Assembly: GCF_010501105.1 (NCBI RefSeq)
Contig: NZ_QVMQ01000005.1
Location: forward strand, 62,001-126,000
Source of the DNA: Dysgonomonas sp. 511
Lineage (GTDB): Bacteria > Bacteroidota > Bacteroidia > Bacteroidales > Dysgonomonadaceae
Length of the DNA stretch: 64,000 nt
Reading direction: 5' to 3'
Shown: positions 26,258 to 36,135 of the stretch, piece after piece
How positions within the stretch are numbered: position 1 is the stretch's first letter
How the letters are laid out: every line of letters starts with the position of its first letter
Position numbers and translations under genes: made by a program
The notes under the pieces: generated by a model
What the model saw: only the letters and a program-made list of their open reading frames with translations
What the model was told of the DNA's origin: nothing
Databases searched by the model: none

Positions 26258-27661
26258 TTATTTACTTGTTAAATAGTTGATTGCATTCTCTGTCATCCGG
26301 GCTACATTGCCATGATATCTGTCGGACGAGATATCTACTCCGAAAGCATACCAGTCGTAACATCCCGAACCGATACACAAAATGCCTCCTTTGGTGCCCT
26401 CCGGTAAGTATTCCCATGCCACGATAGCACCATCGCCGCCATAGCCTAAGTCTACTCCGCCGGTTCTATCTCTCCATACATCATAGTTGTCGTAGCCTCC
26501 CCAATCGGCTCCTATATGCCATTGTGCCGTACTGTTTGTAATCCGGTATCCGGCATCGCAGGTATATACATTGCTCGCTTCGCCGTTTACCATTACCAGA
26601 TTTTGGTAAAGGGGATGATCTTCGTTCCCGTTCATAAAGAAACTCCACGGACCGCCGGTGATTTCGCCTGTTTCTTCCGACTGTCCCCAGCAGTTGTTAG
26701 GGTTATTACCATCCAGAGTTGCACCAAGTTTAGCTGCATAATATGTAGCATAGCGGGTAAGCAGCAGGTTCATTCCATTGTTATACAGTTCTTTTATCTT
26801 GACCAAAGCATTGACCGCCGAAGGTGCAGCAGCATCAAACTTGTTCATAGCGTCTATTCCTCCGTCTATATGCAGATGCCACCACATTATTTTACATTCG
26901 CTAAGGTCTACTCTGCCTGCCTGTACGTCTTCGAAAGAAATGTATTGCGAATTTGCAATGTTGTTGAGCATCCAGGTGGCTGCTTCTTTTTCCTCTGCGT
27001 TCAGCAAATCCATTGATGCAGCTAAGCCGACATACACAGCACTCGGAGCATCGGTAGGAATGACAGTAACTGTATAAACTGCTGTTGCAGTGTTGTATGT
27101 TACGGTATAATCTACAGGATTAGTAAAGTCGGCTGCAACGCCCGATGCCGGAGTTACGGCAGCACCCTCGGAAGTAGTAATCGACGGCACTAAGTTGGTT
27201 ACGTCCACTGTACTCGGAACACGTACTGTAATGCTTCGTTTTGTATGGTCGATGACTCCGGCGTATGTATCGTTCAGCTTGAATGAAAGAATCTTAGCTT
27301 CATCATGCTTGATATTAACAGTATAGTCCATATAAACATCTCCATTGGTGATTTTTATAACCTGTGGAAAAGAGAAGTTCAATACGTCGCCCACCTTCAC
27401 AGATGCCATAGCCCCACCGGAAAATCCGATAGCAGTAACAGTCATCGCATCCGTATCATATACTTCGGGCACACCCACTGTTATCGTCTTTGTAGTACGG
27501 TCTATTACTCCCGGATAATTGTTGTCCAGTGTAAAAGAAGTTATCCATGTATCCCCGTCTAACCGGAGGTCTGATTTATTGTCATCGCTGCATCCGGAAG
27601 CAATAAACATGATTGCACTTCCCAGAATGAGCAGGCCTATTTTATTTATTATCGTTTTCAT
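26258..27661 (-). CDS. Surface glycan-binding lipoprotein with DUF4960-like C-terminal domain
   Basis: From ATG 27661 the protein has 467 residues and starts MKTIINKIGLLILGSAIMFI with lipobox ASGC, then SDDNKSDL, a surface-export-like acidic tract. Two Ig-like repeats follow (residues about 35-205), recognisable by the repeated phrase YPGVIDRTTKTITVGVP and YAGVIDHTKRSITVRVP. The C-terminal half (AVYVGLAASMDLLN onward) resembles DUF4960. It occupies the place of BT1761, the levan-binding surface protein, between SusD and the endo-enzyme. An in-frame ATG at 27721 would add 20 residues ahead of the signal peptide and is unlikely. Direct glycan binding is inferred from position. Confidence 0.82.
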   Translation of the reverse strand: MKTIINKIGLLILGSAIMFIASGCSDDNKSDLRLDGDTWITSFTLDNNYPGVIDRTTKTITVGVPEVYDTDAMTVTAIGFSGGAMASVKVGDVLNFSFPQVIKITNGDVYMDYTVNIKHDEAKILSFKLNDTYAGVIDHTKRSITVRVPSTVDVTNLVPSITTSEGAAVTPASGVAADFTNPVDYTVTYNTATAVYTVTVIPTDAPSAVYVGLAASMDLLNAEEKEAATWMLNNIANSQYISFEDVQAGRVDLSECKIMWWHLHIDGGIDAMNKFDAAAPSAVNALVKIKELYNNGMNLLLTRYATYYAAKLGATLDGNNPNNCWGQSEETGEITGGPWSFFMNGNEDHPLYQNLVMVNGEASNVYTCDAGYRITNSTAQWHIGADWGGYDNYDVWRDRTGGVDLGYGGDGAIVAWEYLPEGTKGGILCIGSGCYDWYAFGVDISSDRYHGNVARMTENAINYLTSK

Positions 27662-27686
27662 ATTCGTGATCATATAAAGATTATTA

Positions 27687-29420
27687 TTACCATCCGCCAA
27701 TATTCTGAGTATAGTTTCCATTGCTGGCGCTCATCTGAGCAAATGGAATCGGCAAATATTCATTCTTGTTCTTAGTAAATGAAGCATTGGTGTAGATAAC
27801 ACAATTATCTGCTTCCTGCGCAAAAAACCTGTTCAATACTCCGGCAGCTTCGCCCCATCTTACTAAATCGAAGAAACGTTCGGATTCGAGAGCCATTTCT
27901 ACACGGCGTTCGAACTTCAATAAATCAAGAGCTTCCGGTTGCGAATAAGAACCTGTATAAGTCTGTATATTGAAACGGACACCATATTCCATTTCATAAT
28001 CCGAAATCATCGCCGTACTCTGTTTTGCGCGGCTGCGTACCTGGTTTATCAGGCTGATAGCCTCAGCTATACGCCCATCGTTTAACTGGATTAATGCTTC
28101 GGCACGCATCAATAAAACATCGGCATAGCGCAATACGATACGGTTCATAGGCGAACCCCACCATGAGCCTTTAACCAAGTAATCGCCATCGGGGTCTACG
28201 TTGTGCTTCAATGTCACATAGTATCCATAAAGCCCGTTGCTACGGCTCCAGGTAGTAGATTCGTCCATCATATACTTCTTATTGAACTCGTAAGGGAAGC
28301 CCGGCATACCTACGGTGAGGAATAAGCGAGGGTCGGCATAATCGCTTTGCGGGTCATAATCCTGATTGTTGAAAGTGTCGAATAGTGGATATCCGTTATT
28401 GTCTGTCTTGAACGCATTTACAAGATTCTGGCTCGGTTTGTAAAAGTCGCAACCTCCATCGGTCACTCCCGGTATGTTGGGAACAATCAGCCCGTAAGAC
28501 CAGTTGCAGTTACCGTTATTCGTCCCGTCATTCATCGAATATTGCATTGCCCACAGAGATTCCGTCCCGTTTTCGTATTGAGGCTCCGGACGGAAATTAT
28601 TGTGGAAATCGGGTTCCAGCGCATACCCCCCTGCCGACATGATACTGTTTTCTGTATATTTCACTACTTGCAGTAAATCTTCTTTGCTGATGCTTGTCAC
28701 TTCGTGGCTTTCAGCATTATCCTGACGGTATGCTTTGTATAAATAAGTCTTTGCCAGATAGGCTGCTGCCGCAGCTTTAGCCGGACGCCCTTTGTCTGCT
28801 TGCTTAGGAGGAAGATTGTCGTAGGCGAATTGGAAATCGTCAGCTATTCGCTGCCAGCCTTCATCATTGGTATAAGCTGTGTTGGAAAGGAAGTTGTATT
28901 CTTCGGGCGACAGATTGGCGTCGTTGGCAAACACTATATTTTTGTACAGGCGTTTCAGTAAGAAATGGCCGTGGCCACGTAGAAACCTCATTTCGGCAAT
29001 ACGTTGCTGCTTCAGCGAATAAGTGTTCCCATCAACCTGCTCCAACAATTGTAAAGCTGTATTTACACGCGATATGCAATTGTAGAGGCGTTGCCACATA
29101 TCGCTTATATTCCATGCAGTAGTCATTATGCCCTGCGAAACATCGAGAGCATGAAAGACGTCTCCGTCTTCTGTTCCGTTGCCGCCTTTATAAGCGTCGT
29201 CGGAACGTACGTCATAGTTCCACATGGAGAAAGATGAATTGATATCTTCGGCTGTAATCCATACTGCATAAGCCGATATAACGAGATTGTCGATATATTC
29301 GGGATTTTTAAGTTGTTCGTCGCTGATAGTTCCCTGAGGTACCTGATCGTCAAGGAAGCCGGAACAACTGCCACACATAAGCGAAAGCCCTAAGATTGCT
29401 GTATATATTATTTTTTTCAT
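27687..29420 (-). CDS. SusD-family outer-membrane glycan-binding lipoprotein
   Basis: A 577-residue protein with lipobox CGSC and the following SGFLDDQVP, the usual start of SusD proteins (CxxFLD). It has TPR-like helices in the first half (LYNCISRVNTALQLLEQ, RFLRGHGHFLLKRLYKN) and the family ending: YADVLLMRAEALIQLNDGRI, AISLINQVRSRA, ERRVEMALESERFFDLVRWG and EYLPIPFAQMSAS. It forms the lid on the SusC channel and delivers fructo-oligosaccharides. It lies 19 bases behind SusC. Confidence 0.97.
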   Translation of the reverse strand: MKKIIYTAILGLSLMCGSCSGFLDDQVPQGTISDEQLKNPEYIDNLVISAYAVWITAEDINSSFSMWNYDVRSDDAYKGGNGTEDGDVFHALDVSQGIMTTAWNISDMWQRLYNCISRVNTALQLLEQVDGNTYSLKQQRIAEMRFLRGHGHFLLKRLYKNIVFANDANLSPEEYNFLSNTAYTNDEGWQRIADDFQFAYDNLPPKQADKGRPAKAAAAAYLAKTYLYKAYRQDNAESHEVTSISKEDLLQVVKYTENSIMSAGGYALEPDFHNNFRPEPQYENGTESLWAMQYSMNDGTNNGNCNWSYGLIVPNIPGVTDGGCDFYKPSQNLVNAFKTDNNGYPLFDTFNNQDYDPQSDYADPRLFLTVGMPGFPYEFNKKYMMDESTTWSRSNGLYGYYVTLKHNVDPDGDYLVKGSWWGSPMNRIVLRYADVLLMRAEALIQLNDGRIAEAISLINQVRSRAKQSTAMISDYEMEYGVRFNIQTYTGSYSQPEALDLLKFERRVEMALESERFFDLVRWGEAAGVLNRFFAQEADNCVIYTNASFTKNKNEYLPIPFAQMSASNGNYTQNIGGW

Positions 29421-29439
29421 AAAAGACTGATTTTATTTA

Positions 29440-32400
29440 TTAGAAACCTACATTAACCCCAAATGTCAGATTCATAGGGATAGGATAGCCATAGTTTGCG
29501 TTTTCAGGGTCTACGCCTGTAAAGCTGCTGCTCTTGATAGTGAGAGCATTCTGAGCACTAAAGTAGAAACGAAGCCGGCTCATTTTCATTTTTTTGGTGA
29601 AGCTTTCAGGAACATTATAGCCCAGTTGTACATTGCGTAGTTTGAGGAAAGAGCCATTCTCTACGAAGTAAGTGGAAACACGCTTTTCGTTGTTCAAATC
29701 GCTACGCGACAATGCCGGTATATCCGAATTAGGATTGGTAGGCGACCAGGCATCAAGCACACGCTTGCCTTTGTTGAGGAAACCAATGTTAAGCCCGCTC
29801 CACAGGTCGGTTTCTTTCTTCAAATCGCTGATTACGTCTACTCCCTGCACTCCTTGCCAGAACATGGTGAAGTCGAAATTCTTATATTCCAGATAGATAT
29901 TCAATCCATAGCTGAACGACGGGGTAGGATCGAAAATCCACTGTTGGTCCCGTTCGTCAATCACTCCATTATTATCCAAATCGCGCCAGCGGATACGTCC
30001 CAAACCGGCACCTTCTTGTGTAGCATGGTTATCAATTTCTTGCTGAGACTTGAAAATGCCATCGGCTACATAACCTACCTGCGAACCATTGGCATGCCCT
30101 ATCACACTGCGTACTCCGTTTCCTCCGAAGGTTCCGTTTGCTGCAACTGTAGACGGCAACGCCGTAATTTCGTTACGGTAAGAAGAGATATTGGCATTCA
30201 CATTGTATTTCAGCCCAAAAGATGTTTCGTTACGGTAGCCCACATTAAATTCGAAACCGGTATTCTTCATTTCCCCGGCATTGATCCACTGGGTGCTGCC
30301 TTCTCCCATTGCTGCAATACCTGCCATTTGCACCAGGATATCGGTAGTCTTTTTATAGAACATATCGAACGACCCGTACAGGCTTTGTTTCAGTACCGAG
30401 AAATCGAGTCCTATATTAGTCTGGGTAGTTGTCTCCCATTTTATATCATTATTGCCTATCTGGTTGCGCTTGAAACCGGATTGTAGAATGCTTCCTCCGT
30501 TGGTTCCGGCAATATCGTAAGAAGTACCATAACTTTGTCCTCCCGATTCTGTAACGCCGTAGTTAGGAACATAAATAGTATAACGGGCAATATTGGATAT
30601 TTCCTGATTACCTGTCTGTCCCCATGATGCACGGATTTTAAGGTCATCGATCCAGGTGAGCTCTTTCATAAAGTTTTCGCGGCTCATACGCCAGCCCAGC
30701 GAAAAAGAAGGGAAGGTTGCATAACGGTTGTTTTTTCCGAAGCGGGAAGAACCATCGTGGCGCAAGGTGAGTGATGCCAGGTATTTATCATCATAGGTAT
30801 AGTTCAGTTTTCCGAAGAATGAAACCAATGAGAAACCTTGTCCCGAACCGTATGACTGGGCTGTACCCGAACCTGCATCGGGCCACATATAATCGGGATT
30901 TAAGATTGAATAGCCTTCTTTATAGCCCGAAAAATAAGTATCGTCTTCGCGGTTAAGCTCCATACCCGCCATTGCATCTCCGCGGTGCTTGCCTACTTCG
31001 AGGTTGTAAGTGGCAATGGCATTCCACATCCATTTAGTCCAGTGTTCCTGCTTGGCTTCCACTGCATTTTTGTTGTTGGCCACATTGCCCTCGGTTATCG
31101 GATATGTAAAGATACGTTGCGATTTCTGAGCATAATCTAATCCGAATGTAGAACGCACGTTGAAACCCTTGAATGGATTGAGGTTGACATAAGCATCGCC
31201 AAACATACGCCAGTATGTATAACGGTTGTCGGAATTACGGTCTAACCTTGCAACCGGATTTTCGCGGTCGGGGTAACCACCTACCGGACCTGCATAGTTT
31301 CCATTGATGTCATAAACAGGAAGAGAAGGGTTGAACTGTAGTACATTCTGCAAGAATCCTCCCGGAGCCTGTACTTCCGAAGTGCGGTTAAGCGTGAAAT
31401 GCTCTCCGATAGTGAGCATTTTGCCTATCAGGTTGTATTCGGTGTTTATACGCGCCGAAAAACGCTCGAAATCGCTGTCTTTTATAATACCCAGATTCTT
31501 GTAGTACCCTAAAGAGAAAAATGAGCTTCCTTTTTCCGAACCATTGCTTACCGATACATTGTATTGCTGTATAAGTCCGGTACGGGTCGTTTCATCGAAC
31601 CAGTCTGTATCGGCGGCGGGAACAGTGTTGCCCGAATCGAGGTATCTGGACATACTGATGTTGTTTAGTTGCGGGTATCCGTCTGCATTGTATCCCCAGT
31701 CGTATTTATAGCCTAAGGCATTGGTATTAGGGTCTTGTCCTTCATTCACATAGGCTTGCCACATGGCACGCCCGTATCCTTCGGCATTCAGCACTTTCAT
31801 CTTATTGGTGTACATGGAAGCTGCAATGGAGGCATCGAAGTTGATCTTCAACTGGCCGTCTTTTCCTTTCTTCGTAGTAATGATGATTACACCGTTTGCG
31901 GCACGAGAACCATAGATAGAAGCCGAAGCCCCGTCTTTCAAAACCTGGATGGACTCGATATCGTTGCCATTCAGTTCGTGCATCCCCGATTTGGTAGGCA
32001 CTCCGTCGATAATGTAAAGAGGGTCGTTGTTGTTCAATGTTCCTATACCACGGATACGGATAGTAGCGTTACCGCTAGGATTTCCGTCTGCGGTAATATT
32101 CATTCCGGGTACACGCCCCTGCAAAGCCTTCATGGGATTGTTTTCATTCTGCTTCGCAATTTCATCTATACTCACTACTGATATAGCACCCGTAAGGTCG
32201 GCTTTGCGCTGGGTAGTGTATCCTGTTACAACTACCTCCTGCAACATTTCCTGGTCTTCTTCCAGCGCGATACTCAACGTGGCCTGCGCTTTTACCTGAA
32301 CAGCCTTAAACCCGACATAGGAAATAAGGAGATCTGCCCCATTTTCAACTGTTAGTGTAAAGTTGCCATCGTAGTCGGTGATGGTCCCATTTGTTTTTCG

Positions 32401-32547
32401 ATTAGTATCCAATACTGTGGCGCCAATAATAGGCTCTCCGTCAGTTTTGGAAACCACTTTTCCTTGTACTGTCAGGGTTTGCGCCTGAACAATAGTGCAC
32501 ATTAAAAAGAAGAGTGCACATAGCAGTAATTTTTTCATGCCTTCCAT
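29440..32547 (-). CDS. SusC-family TonB-dependent outer-membrane transporter
   Basis: A 1035-residue transporter with signal peptide (cleavage near IVQAQ), a carboxypeptidase-regulatory-like domain (TVQGKVVSKTDGEPIIGATV), the TonB-box region (EVVVTGYTTQRKADLTGAIS), plug (ALQGRVPGMNITADGNPSG, IRIRGIGTLNNNDPLYIIDG) and a long beta-barrel ending in an aromatic residue (LTFGVNVGF). With the SusD lid it takes up fructan oligosaccharides using TonB energy. M4 (base 32538) is an equally good start. It is the first gene of the operon that runs SusC, SusD, binding protein, GH32, GH32, permease, fructokinase. Confidence 0.97.
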   Translation of the reverse strand: MEGMKKLLLCALFFLMCTIVQAQTLTVQGKVVSKTDGEPIIGATVLDTNRKTNGTITDYDGNFTLTVENGADLLISYVGFKAVQVKAQATLSIALEEDQEMLQEVVVTGYTTQRKADLTGAISVVSIDEIAKQNENNPMKALQGRVPGMNITADGNPSGNATIRIRGIGTLNNNDPLYIIDGVPTKSGMHELNGNDIESIQVLKDGASASIYGSRAANGVIIITTKKGKDGQLKINFDASIAASMYTNKMKVLNAEGYGRAMWQAYVNEGQDPNTNALGYKYDWGYNADGYPQLNNISMSRYLDSGNTVPAADTDWFDETTRTGLIQQYNVSVSNGSEKGSSFFSLGYYKNLGIIKDSDFERFSARINTEYNLIGKMLTIGEHFTLNRTSEVQAPGGFLQNVLQFNPSLPVYDINGNYAGPVGGYPDRENPVARLDRNSDNRYTYWRMFGDAYVNLNPFKGFNVRSTFGLDYAQKSQRIFTYPITEGNVANNKNAVEAKQEHWTKWMWNAIATYNLEVGKHRGDAMAGMELNREDDTYFSGYKEGYSILNPDYMWPDAGSGTAQSYGSGQGFSLVSFFGKLNYTYDDKYLASLTLRHDGSSRFGKNNRYATFPSFSLGWRMSRENFMKELTWIDDLKIRASWGQTGNQEISNIARYTIYVPNYGVTESGGQSYGTSYDIAGTNGGSILQSGFKRNQIGNNDIKWETTTQTNIGLDFSVLKQSLYGSFDMFYKKTTDILVQMAGIAAMGEGSTQWINAGEMKNTGFEFNVGYRNETSFGLKYNVNANISSYRNEITALPSTVAANGTFGGNGVRSVIGHANGSQVGYVADGIFKSQQEIDNHATQEGAGLGRIRWRDLDNNGVIDERDQQWIFDPTPSFSYGLNIYLEYKNFDFTMFWQGVQGVDVISDLKKETDLWSGLNIGFLNKGKRVLDAWSPTNPNSDIPALSRSDLNNEKRVSTYFVENGSFLKLRNVQLGYNVPESFTKKMKMSRLRFYFSAQNALTIKSSSFTGVDPENANYGYPIPMNLTFGVNVGF

Positions 32548-32958
32548 TCTTAGATTCTGTTATATTAATGTTTGAATTAATTTCTCCAATCGCCCTCTGC
32601 TGGAGGGGATCATTGCTTGTCTGTGAATTTAAGTATCTCCTATCTGTAAATATCTCTGCTATATGAGAGAAGGCAGAACAAGAAGATCTCTCTTATTTTT
32701 CATCATGGTAATAATTTAGAAGTTTGGTTAGTTGCTACTATTATAGATTAATCTGCATACAAAGAACATTTTATTAATGCGCTTGGACTATAAAAAAATG
32801 TTCAAAAGCTATCAAAAATGTAGCCTCTCCACATATATACAATGCTACAGGATGGCAAGGCAGCACTCGCAACGCATTAATAAACAGAAATATACAACAG
32901 AAAGAGGTCATCCATTGGACAACCTCTTCCTGTAGCTTTTCTTATTTCGAAAACGATA
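32548..32958. other. Intergenic control region upstream of the fructan operon
   Basis: This 411-base gap has no gene I can support. It holds an 11-base perfect inverted repeat, TTATTAATGCG (32771-32781) and CGCATTAATAA (32873-32883), and a terminator hairpin for the DUF4249 gene at 32902-32928. A consensus -7 box for SusC was not found, as may be expected for a promoter that depends on the sensor-regulator. Confidence 0.5.
32902..32928 (-). terminator. Probable terminator of the DUF4249 gene
   Basis: AAGAGGT and ACCTCTT pair around a 13-base loop 31 bases downstream of the stop. The T tract on the minus strand is broken (TTCTGTTG), so efficiency is uncertain. Confidence 0.45.
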
Positions 32959-33762
32959 TTACCAATCGGCAATAATCGTCATCTGATCGACAGTGGAAGC
33001 ACAAAAATAGCCCAATGCACCGCCTGATATATTCGATATAGGATTGGTCTTTGAATCTTCGATCTTACTCAGTGTATCGAAGAAAATATAAGCACCCTTG
33101 TCTATGCACTGAAACTCTATCAGTATCTCGTCTCCTTTCTTTACCGGATCGTTATCTTCATCATGGGTAAATGTAGCCAATGGGTCGTGCATAGGGCTTC
33201 CATCGGTAAATTCGCAACTATATACCTGTTCTTTCATATCTGGTAGCTGTTGGCCATTGATATACACAAGGGCACGATAATATTGATTGGCCTCGCCTTT
33301 AGGATCTGTGTAATGAATCATGGGTATGGCAAAATCCATGATTGGCGCTTTGTACATTGTTAGCGAATCGAGCTTCACCAATGGCGGGATCTTCGATGTT
33401 GCGGTATATTCCTTTTCCTCATAGGTTACCGAAAGGCTGTAGGTACGCCCTATCACTCCTTTAATGTCTTGGGCAACATACCAGCCAGTACTGTTTTGCA
33501 GCAGGGTTTCGGTATTTCCGGCATCGTCCGATATTTTCACTATGGCTCCTTTGAGGAAAGGGTAACCGCTGTTGTCGTTGAAGTCGAGCGTCTGGCTGAC
33601 CCTTACCATAGCAAGCTGGTCTTGTTTTACAATACCTTCTATCTGTATCCGTGGGGTAACCGAACGGAGGTCTACTTCTATTTCTTTCTCGCACGAACTG
33701 ACGGTGAATAGCAGTGCCAGCACCGAAAATATAATTGTATAGTTATTCTTTAGATTTTTCAT
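32959..33762 (-). CDS. DUF4249-family lipoprotein, TonB-receptor partner
   Basis: A 267-residue lipoprotein (MKNLKNNYTIIFSVLALLFTVSSC, then EKEIEVDLRSVTPRIQIEG). The EKEIEVDL start and the Ig-like first part (VRVSQTLDFNDNSGYPFLKG, VKISDDAGNTETLL) are those of DUF4249 proteins, which usually follow a TonB-dependent receptor with a carboxypeptidase-like N-terminal domain, as here (24 bases apart). The role is presumed to be a surface partner of that receptor; the ligand is not known. The end of the protein has CASTVDQMTIIADW. Confidence 0.88.
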   Translation of the reverse strand: MKNLKNNYTIIFSVLALLFTVSSCEKEIEVDLRSVTPRIQIEGIVKQDQLAMVRVSQTLDFNDNSGYPFLKGAIVKISDDAGNTETLLQNSTGWYVAQDIKGVIGRTYSLSVTYEEKEYTATSKIPPLVKLDSLTMYKAPIMDFAIPMIHYTDPKGEANQYYRALVYINGQQLPDMKEQVYSCEFTDGSPMHDPLATFTHDEDNDPVKKGDEILIEFQCIDKGAYIFFDTLSKIEDSKTNPISNISGGALGYFCASTVDQMTIIADW

Positions 33763-33786
33763 ATGCTTCTATATTGCTTTTGAATG

Positions 33787-36135
33787 TTAGAACTTGAAAT
33801 TCCATGAAATGGATGGAACGAATGTAAACAGCGAGTATTGATAAGCGGTTGTCTTACCCGAATCTTTGGTGTTGGTACGGAACTCGATCATGTAAGCATT
33901 TTCGCGCCCATAGGCATTGTACAATCCAAAGACAAGTTCGGATTGGAATTTCGGTGTTTTCTTCAACTGGCATGTCGCCCCCAGGTCGAGACGGTGGTAG
34001 TTGGGCATACGGTAACCGTTTCTCTCGGCATAATACATTACATCCCTGCCGTTTATCTGGTATTTGCCACTTGGGTACGAGATAGCATTTCCGGTATAGA
34101 ATACCCATGCTGCCGATAACGACCATTTTTTGTTCAGTTCGTACATGCCAACGATGGAAAGGTCGTGTGTGCGGTCTTGAAAAGCATTGTACCACCTGTT
34201 CTCGTTTATACCGTCTATTTTTCTTTCCGATTTAGACAATGTATATCCTATCCATCCCGTAAATCTTCCCAATCGCTTTTTCAGGCTTAGTTCTATTCCG
34301 TAGGCGCGCCCTTTTCCCGATAGTATCTCTGTTTCTATTACGTCATAGCCTTCTATGTCGGCTCCGTCTTTAAAGTCCAGTTGGTTCTTCATCTTCTTGT
34401 AATAACCTTCGATACTGAATTCGAACATATTATCGTTAAAGTTGCGGAAATATCCTAGCGATACCTGGTCGGCGATTTGCGGTTTCACATTGTTGGAACT
34501 CATTGTCCACCGGTCGAACGGAGTGCCTTGTGCCGAATATGATAACAGGTGCATATTCTGCACTGTGCGCGCATAGGCCGCTTTTACAGACGAAACCTTA
34601 TTTAATTTATAGGCGGCTGACAAACGCGGTTCAAGGTTTACATATGTCTTTACTACTTTTCCCGATTTGTGCCAAATACTGTCGGTCACCTCCCTATTGC
34701 CATCCAATGTATAATATTCTCCTTTGCCAAGTGCCATAAAGGCTGATGCGCGAAGCCCGTAGATAACTTCGAGGTTGTCAGTAATCTTTATCTGGTTAGA
34801 AATATAAGCAGCATTTTCGGACGAATAGCGGTTGTGCAGGTCTACAGAGTTTTTCTGTTCCGAGTCCAGGTTGTAATTGCCCGGAGCCAGGTTGTGATAG
34901 GTAGAACTAAGCCCAAATCGCCACTGGCTGTTTTTGCTTTGCTGAAAAAGGAGATCTTCCTTGAAGCTATAATCTTTGATGTTGGATTTGCCTTCCATAT
35001 TCATACCTATTTCCATACCCATATGATAGTCGTATTGATTGTAGGAAAGGGAGGTTCTCGATGTCCATTTGCTATTGAATGTGTGGTTCCAGCTTGCAGT
35101 CAGGAATTTGTTGCCCCAGTCGGCTTCGGCTGCATCTTTCAGCACCATCTTATCTTTACCCATAAACCCGGAAATAGATAACTGGTCTTTGTCTGAAAAG
35201 GCGAAATTGACTTTCATATTCAGGTCGTAAAAATATAGGTAGGCATTCTTGGCATCTTCTACCCCCGACAGCCGTGCTATGGCATCGGCGTAAGTACGCC
35301 TTCCACCGACAAGGAACGAAGACTTTCCTTTCTGTATTGGCCCTTCTACATTTATATTAGAGGAGATCAGTCCTATACCTCCGTTCACGTGATACCTCTG
35401 ATTATCGCCATTGCGTTGCTGCACATCCAATATGGAGGCAAGACGCTCACCGTATTGTGCCGGCATTGCTCCTTTATAGAGTGTTACATCGCGTAGCACT
35501 TCCGAATTGAATGTAGAGAAGAAGCCCATCATATGCGACGCATTGTATAGCCCTACGTTATCGAGCAAGATAAGGTTCTGGTCGGCACTGCCTCCACGCA
35601 CATAGAAGCCCGAACTGCCTTCTCCTGCTCCTTGTACACCGGGCATCAGTTGTATGGTTTTTATAATGTCGCGCTCGCCTAATAGTACGGGCAGCCGGTT
35701 TATTTGCTGTATCTCCATTTTTTCGATACCCGTTTGCGGTGCCGTAACGTTGGCATCGGCACGTTCGGCCGAGATCACTACTTCGCCGAGTCCGATAGTG
35801 GCTTGCTTGAGTTCTATATTTTGTGTAATATTTTGTGTGAGGGAGACTTTTATCCGCCTCTTTTCGAAGCCTATATAATCTACCTTGAGTGTATATTCTC
35901 CTTGGGGCAGGGTAAGCGTATAGTTGCCGTTTTCGTCGGTAGATACTCCGCTGCCGTTGCGGTTTTCGATAATGATGGGCACACCTATCAGGTTTTCTTT
36001 GGTGTTGGCATCGGATACAGTACCGCTGATTTTATATGTTTGGGCAAAGGATAGTGCCGGAAACAAAAAGAGGCAGAATATCCAAAGAAGTGAACTCCAG
36101 TTTTTTCTTAACGAAAAGTTAGAATGTAATCGCAT
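33787..36135 (-). CDS. TonB-dependent outer-membrane receptor with carboxypeptidase-regulatory-like domain
   Basis: A 782-residue receptor. After a signal peptide (ALSFAQ) comes a CarboxypepD_reg-like domain (KISGTVSDANTKENLIGVPI to about residue 115), then the plug (LPVLLGERDIIKTIQLMPGV, SSGFYVRGGSADQNLILLDN, YKGAMPAQYGERLASILDVQ) and a beta-barrel ending VPSISWNFKF. This subgroup differs from SusC in length and lacks a SusD neighbour; it is paired with the DUF4249 gene. It has no STN domain of its own, although a separate STN protein and sigma/anti-sigma genes lie upstream on the same strand. Substrate unknown. Confidence 0.94.
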   Translation of the reverse strand: MRLHSNFSLRKNWSSLLWIFCLFLFPALSFAQTYKISGTVSDANTKENLIGVPIIIENRNGSGVSTDENGNYTLTLPQGEYTLKVDYIGFEKRRIKVSLTQNITQNIELKQATIGLGEVVISAERADANVTAPQTGIEKMEIQQINRLPVLLGERDIIKTIQLMPGVQGAGEGSSGFYVRGGSADQNLILLDNVGLYNASHMMGFFSTFNSEVLRDVTLYKGAMPAQYGERLASILDVQQRNGDNQRYHVNGGIGLISSNINVEGPIQKGKSSFLVGGRRTYADAIARLSGVEDAKNAYLYFYDLNMKVNFAFSDKDQLSISGFMGKDKMVLKDAAEADWGNKFLTASWNHTFNSKWTSRTSLSYNQYDYHMGMEIGMNMEGKSNIKDYSFKEDLLFQQSKNSQWRFGLSSTYHNLAPGNYNLDSEQKNSVDLHNRYSSENAAYISNQIKITDNLEVIYGLRASAFMALGKGEYYTLDGNREVTDSIWHKSGKVVKTYVNLEPRLSAAYKLNKVSSVKAAYARTVQNMHLLSYSAQGTPFDRWTMSSNNVKPQIADQVSLGYFRNFNDNMFEFSIEGYYKKMKNQLDFKDGADIEGYDVIETEILSGKGRAYGIELSLKKRLGRFTGWIGYTLSKSERKIDGINENRWYNAFQDRTHDLSIVGMYELNKKWSLSAAWVFYTGNAISYPSGKYQINGRDVMYYAERNGYRMPNYHRLDLGATCQLKKTPKFQSELVFGLYNAYGRENAYMIEFRTNTKDSGKTTAYQYSLFTFVPSISWNFKF

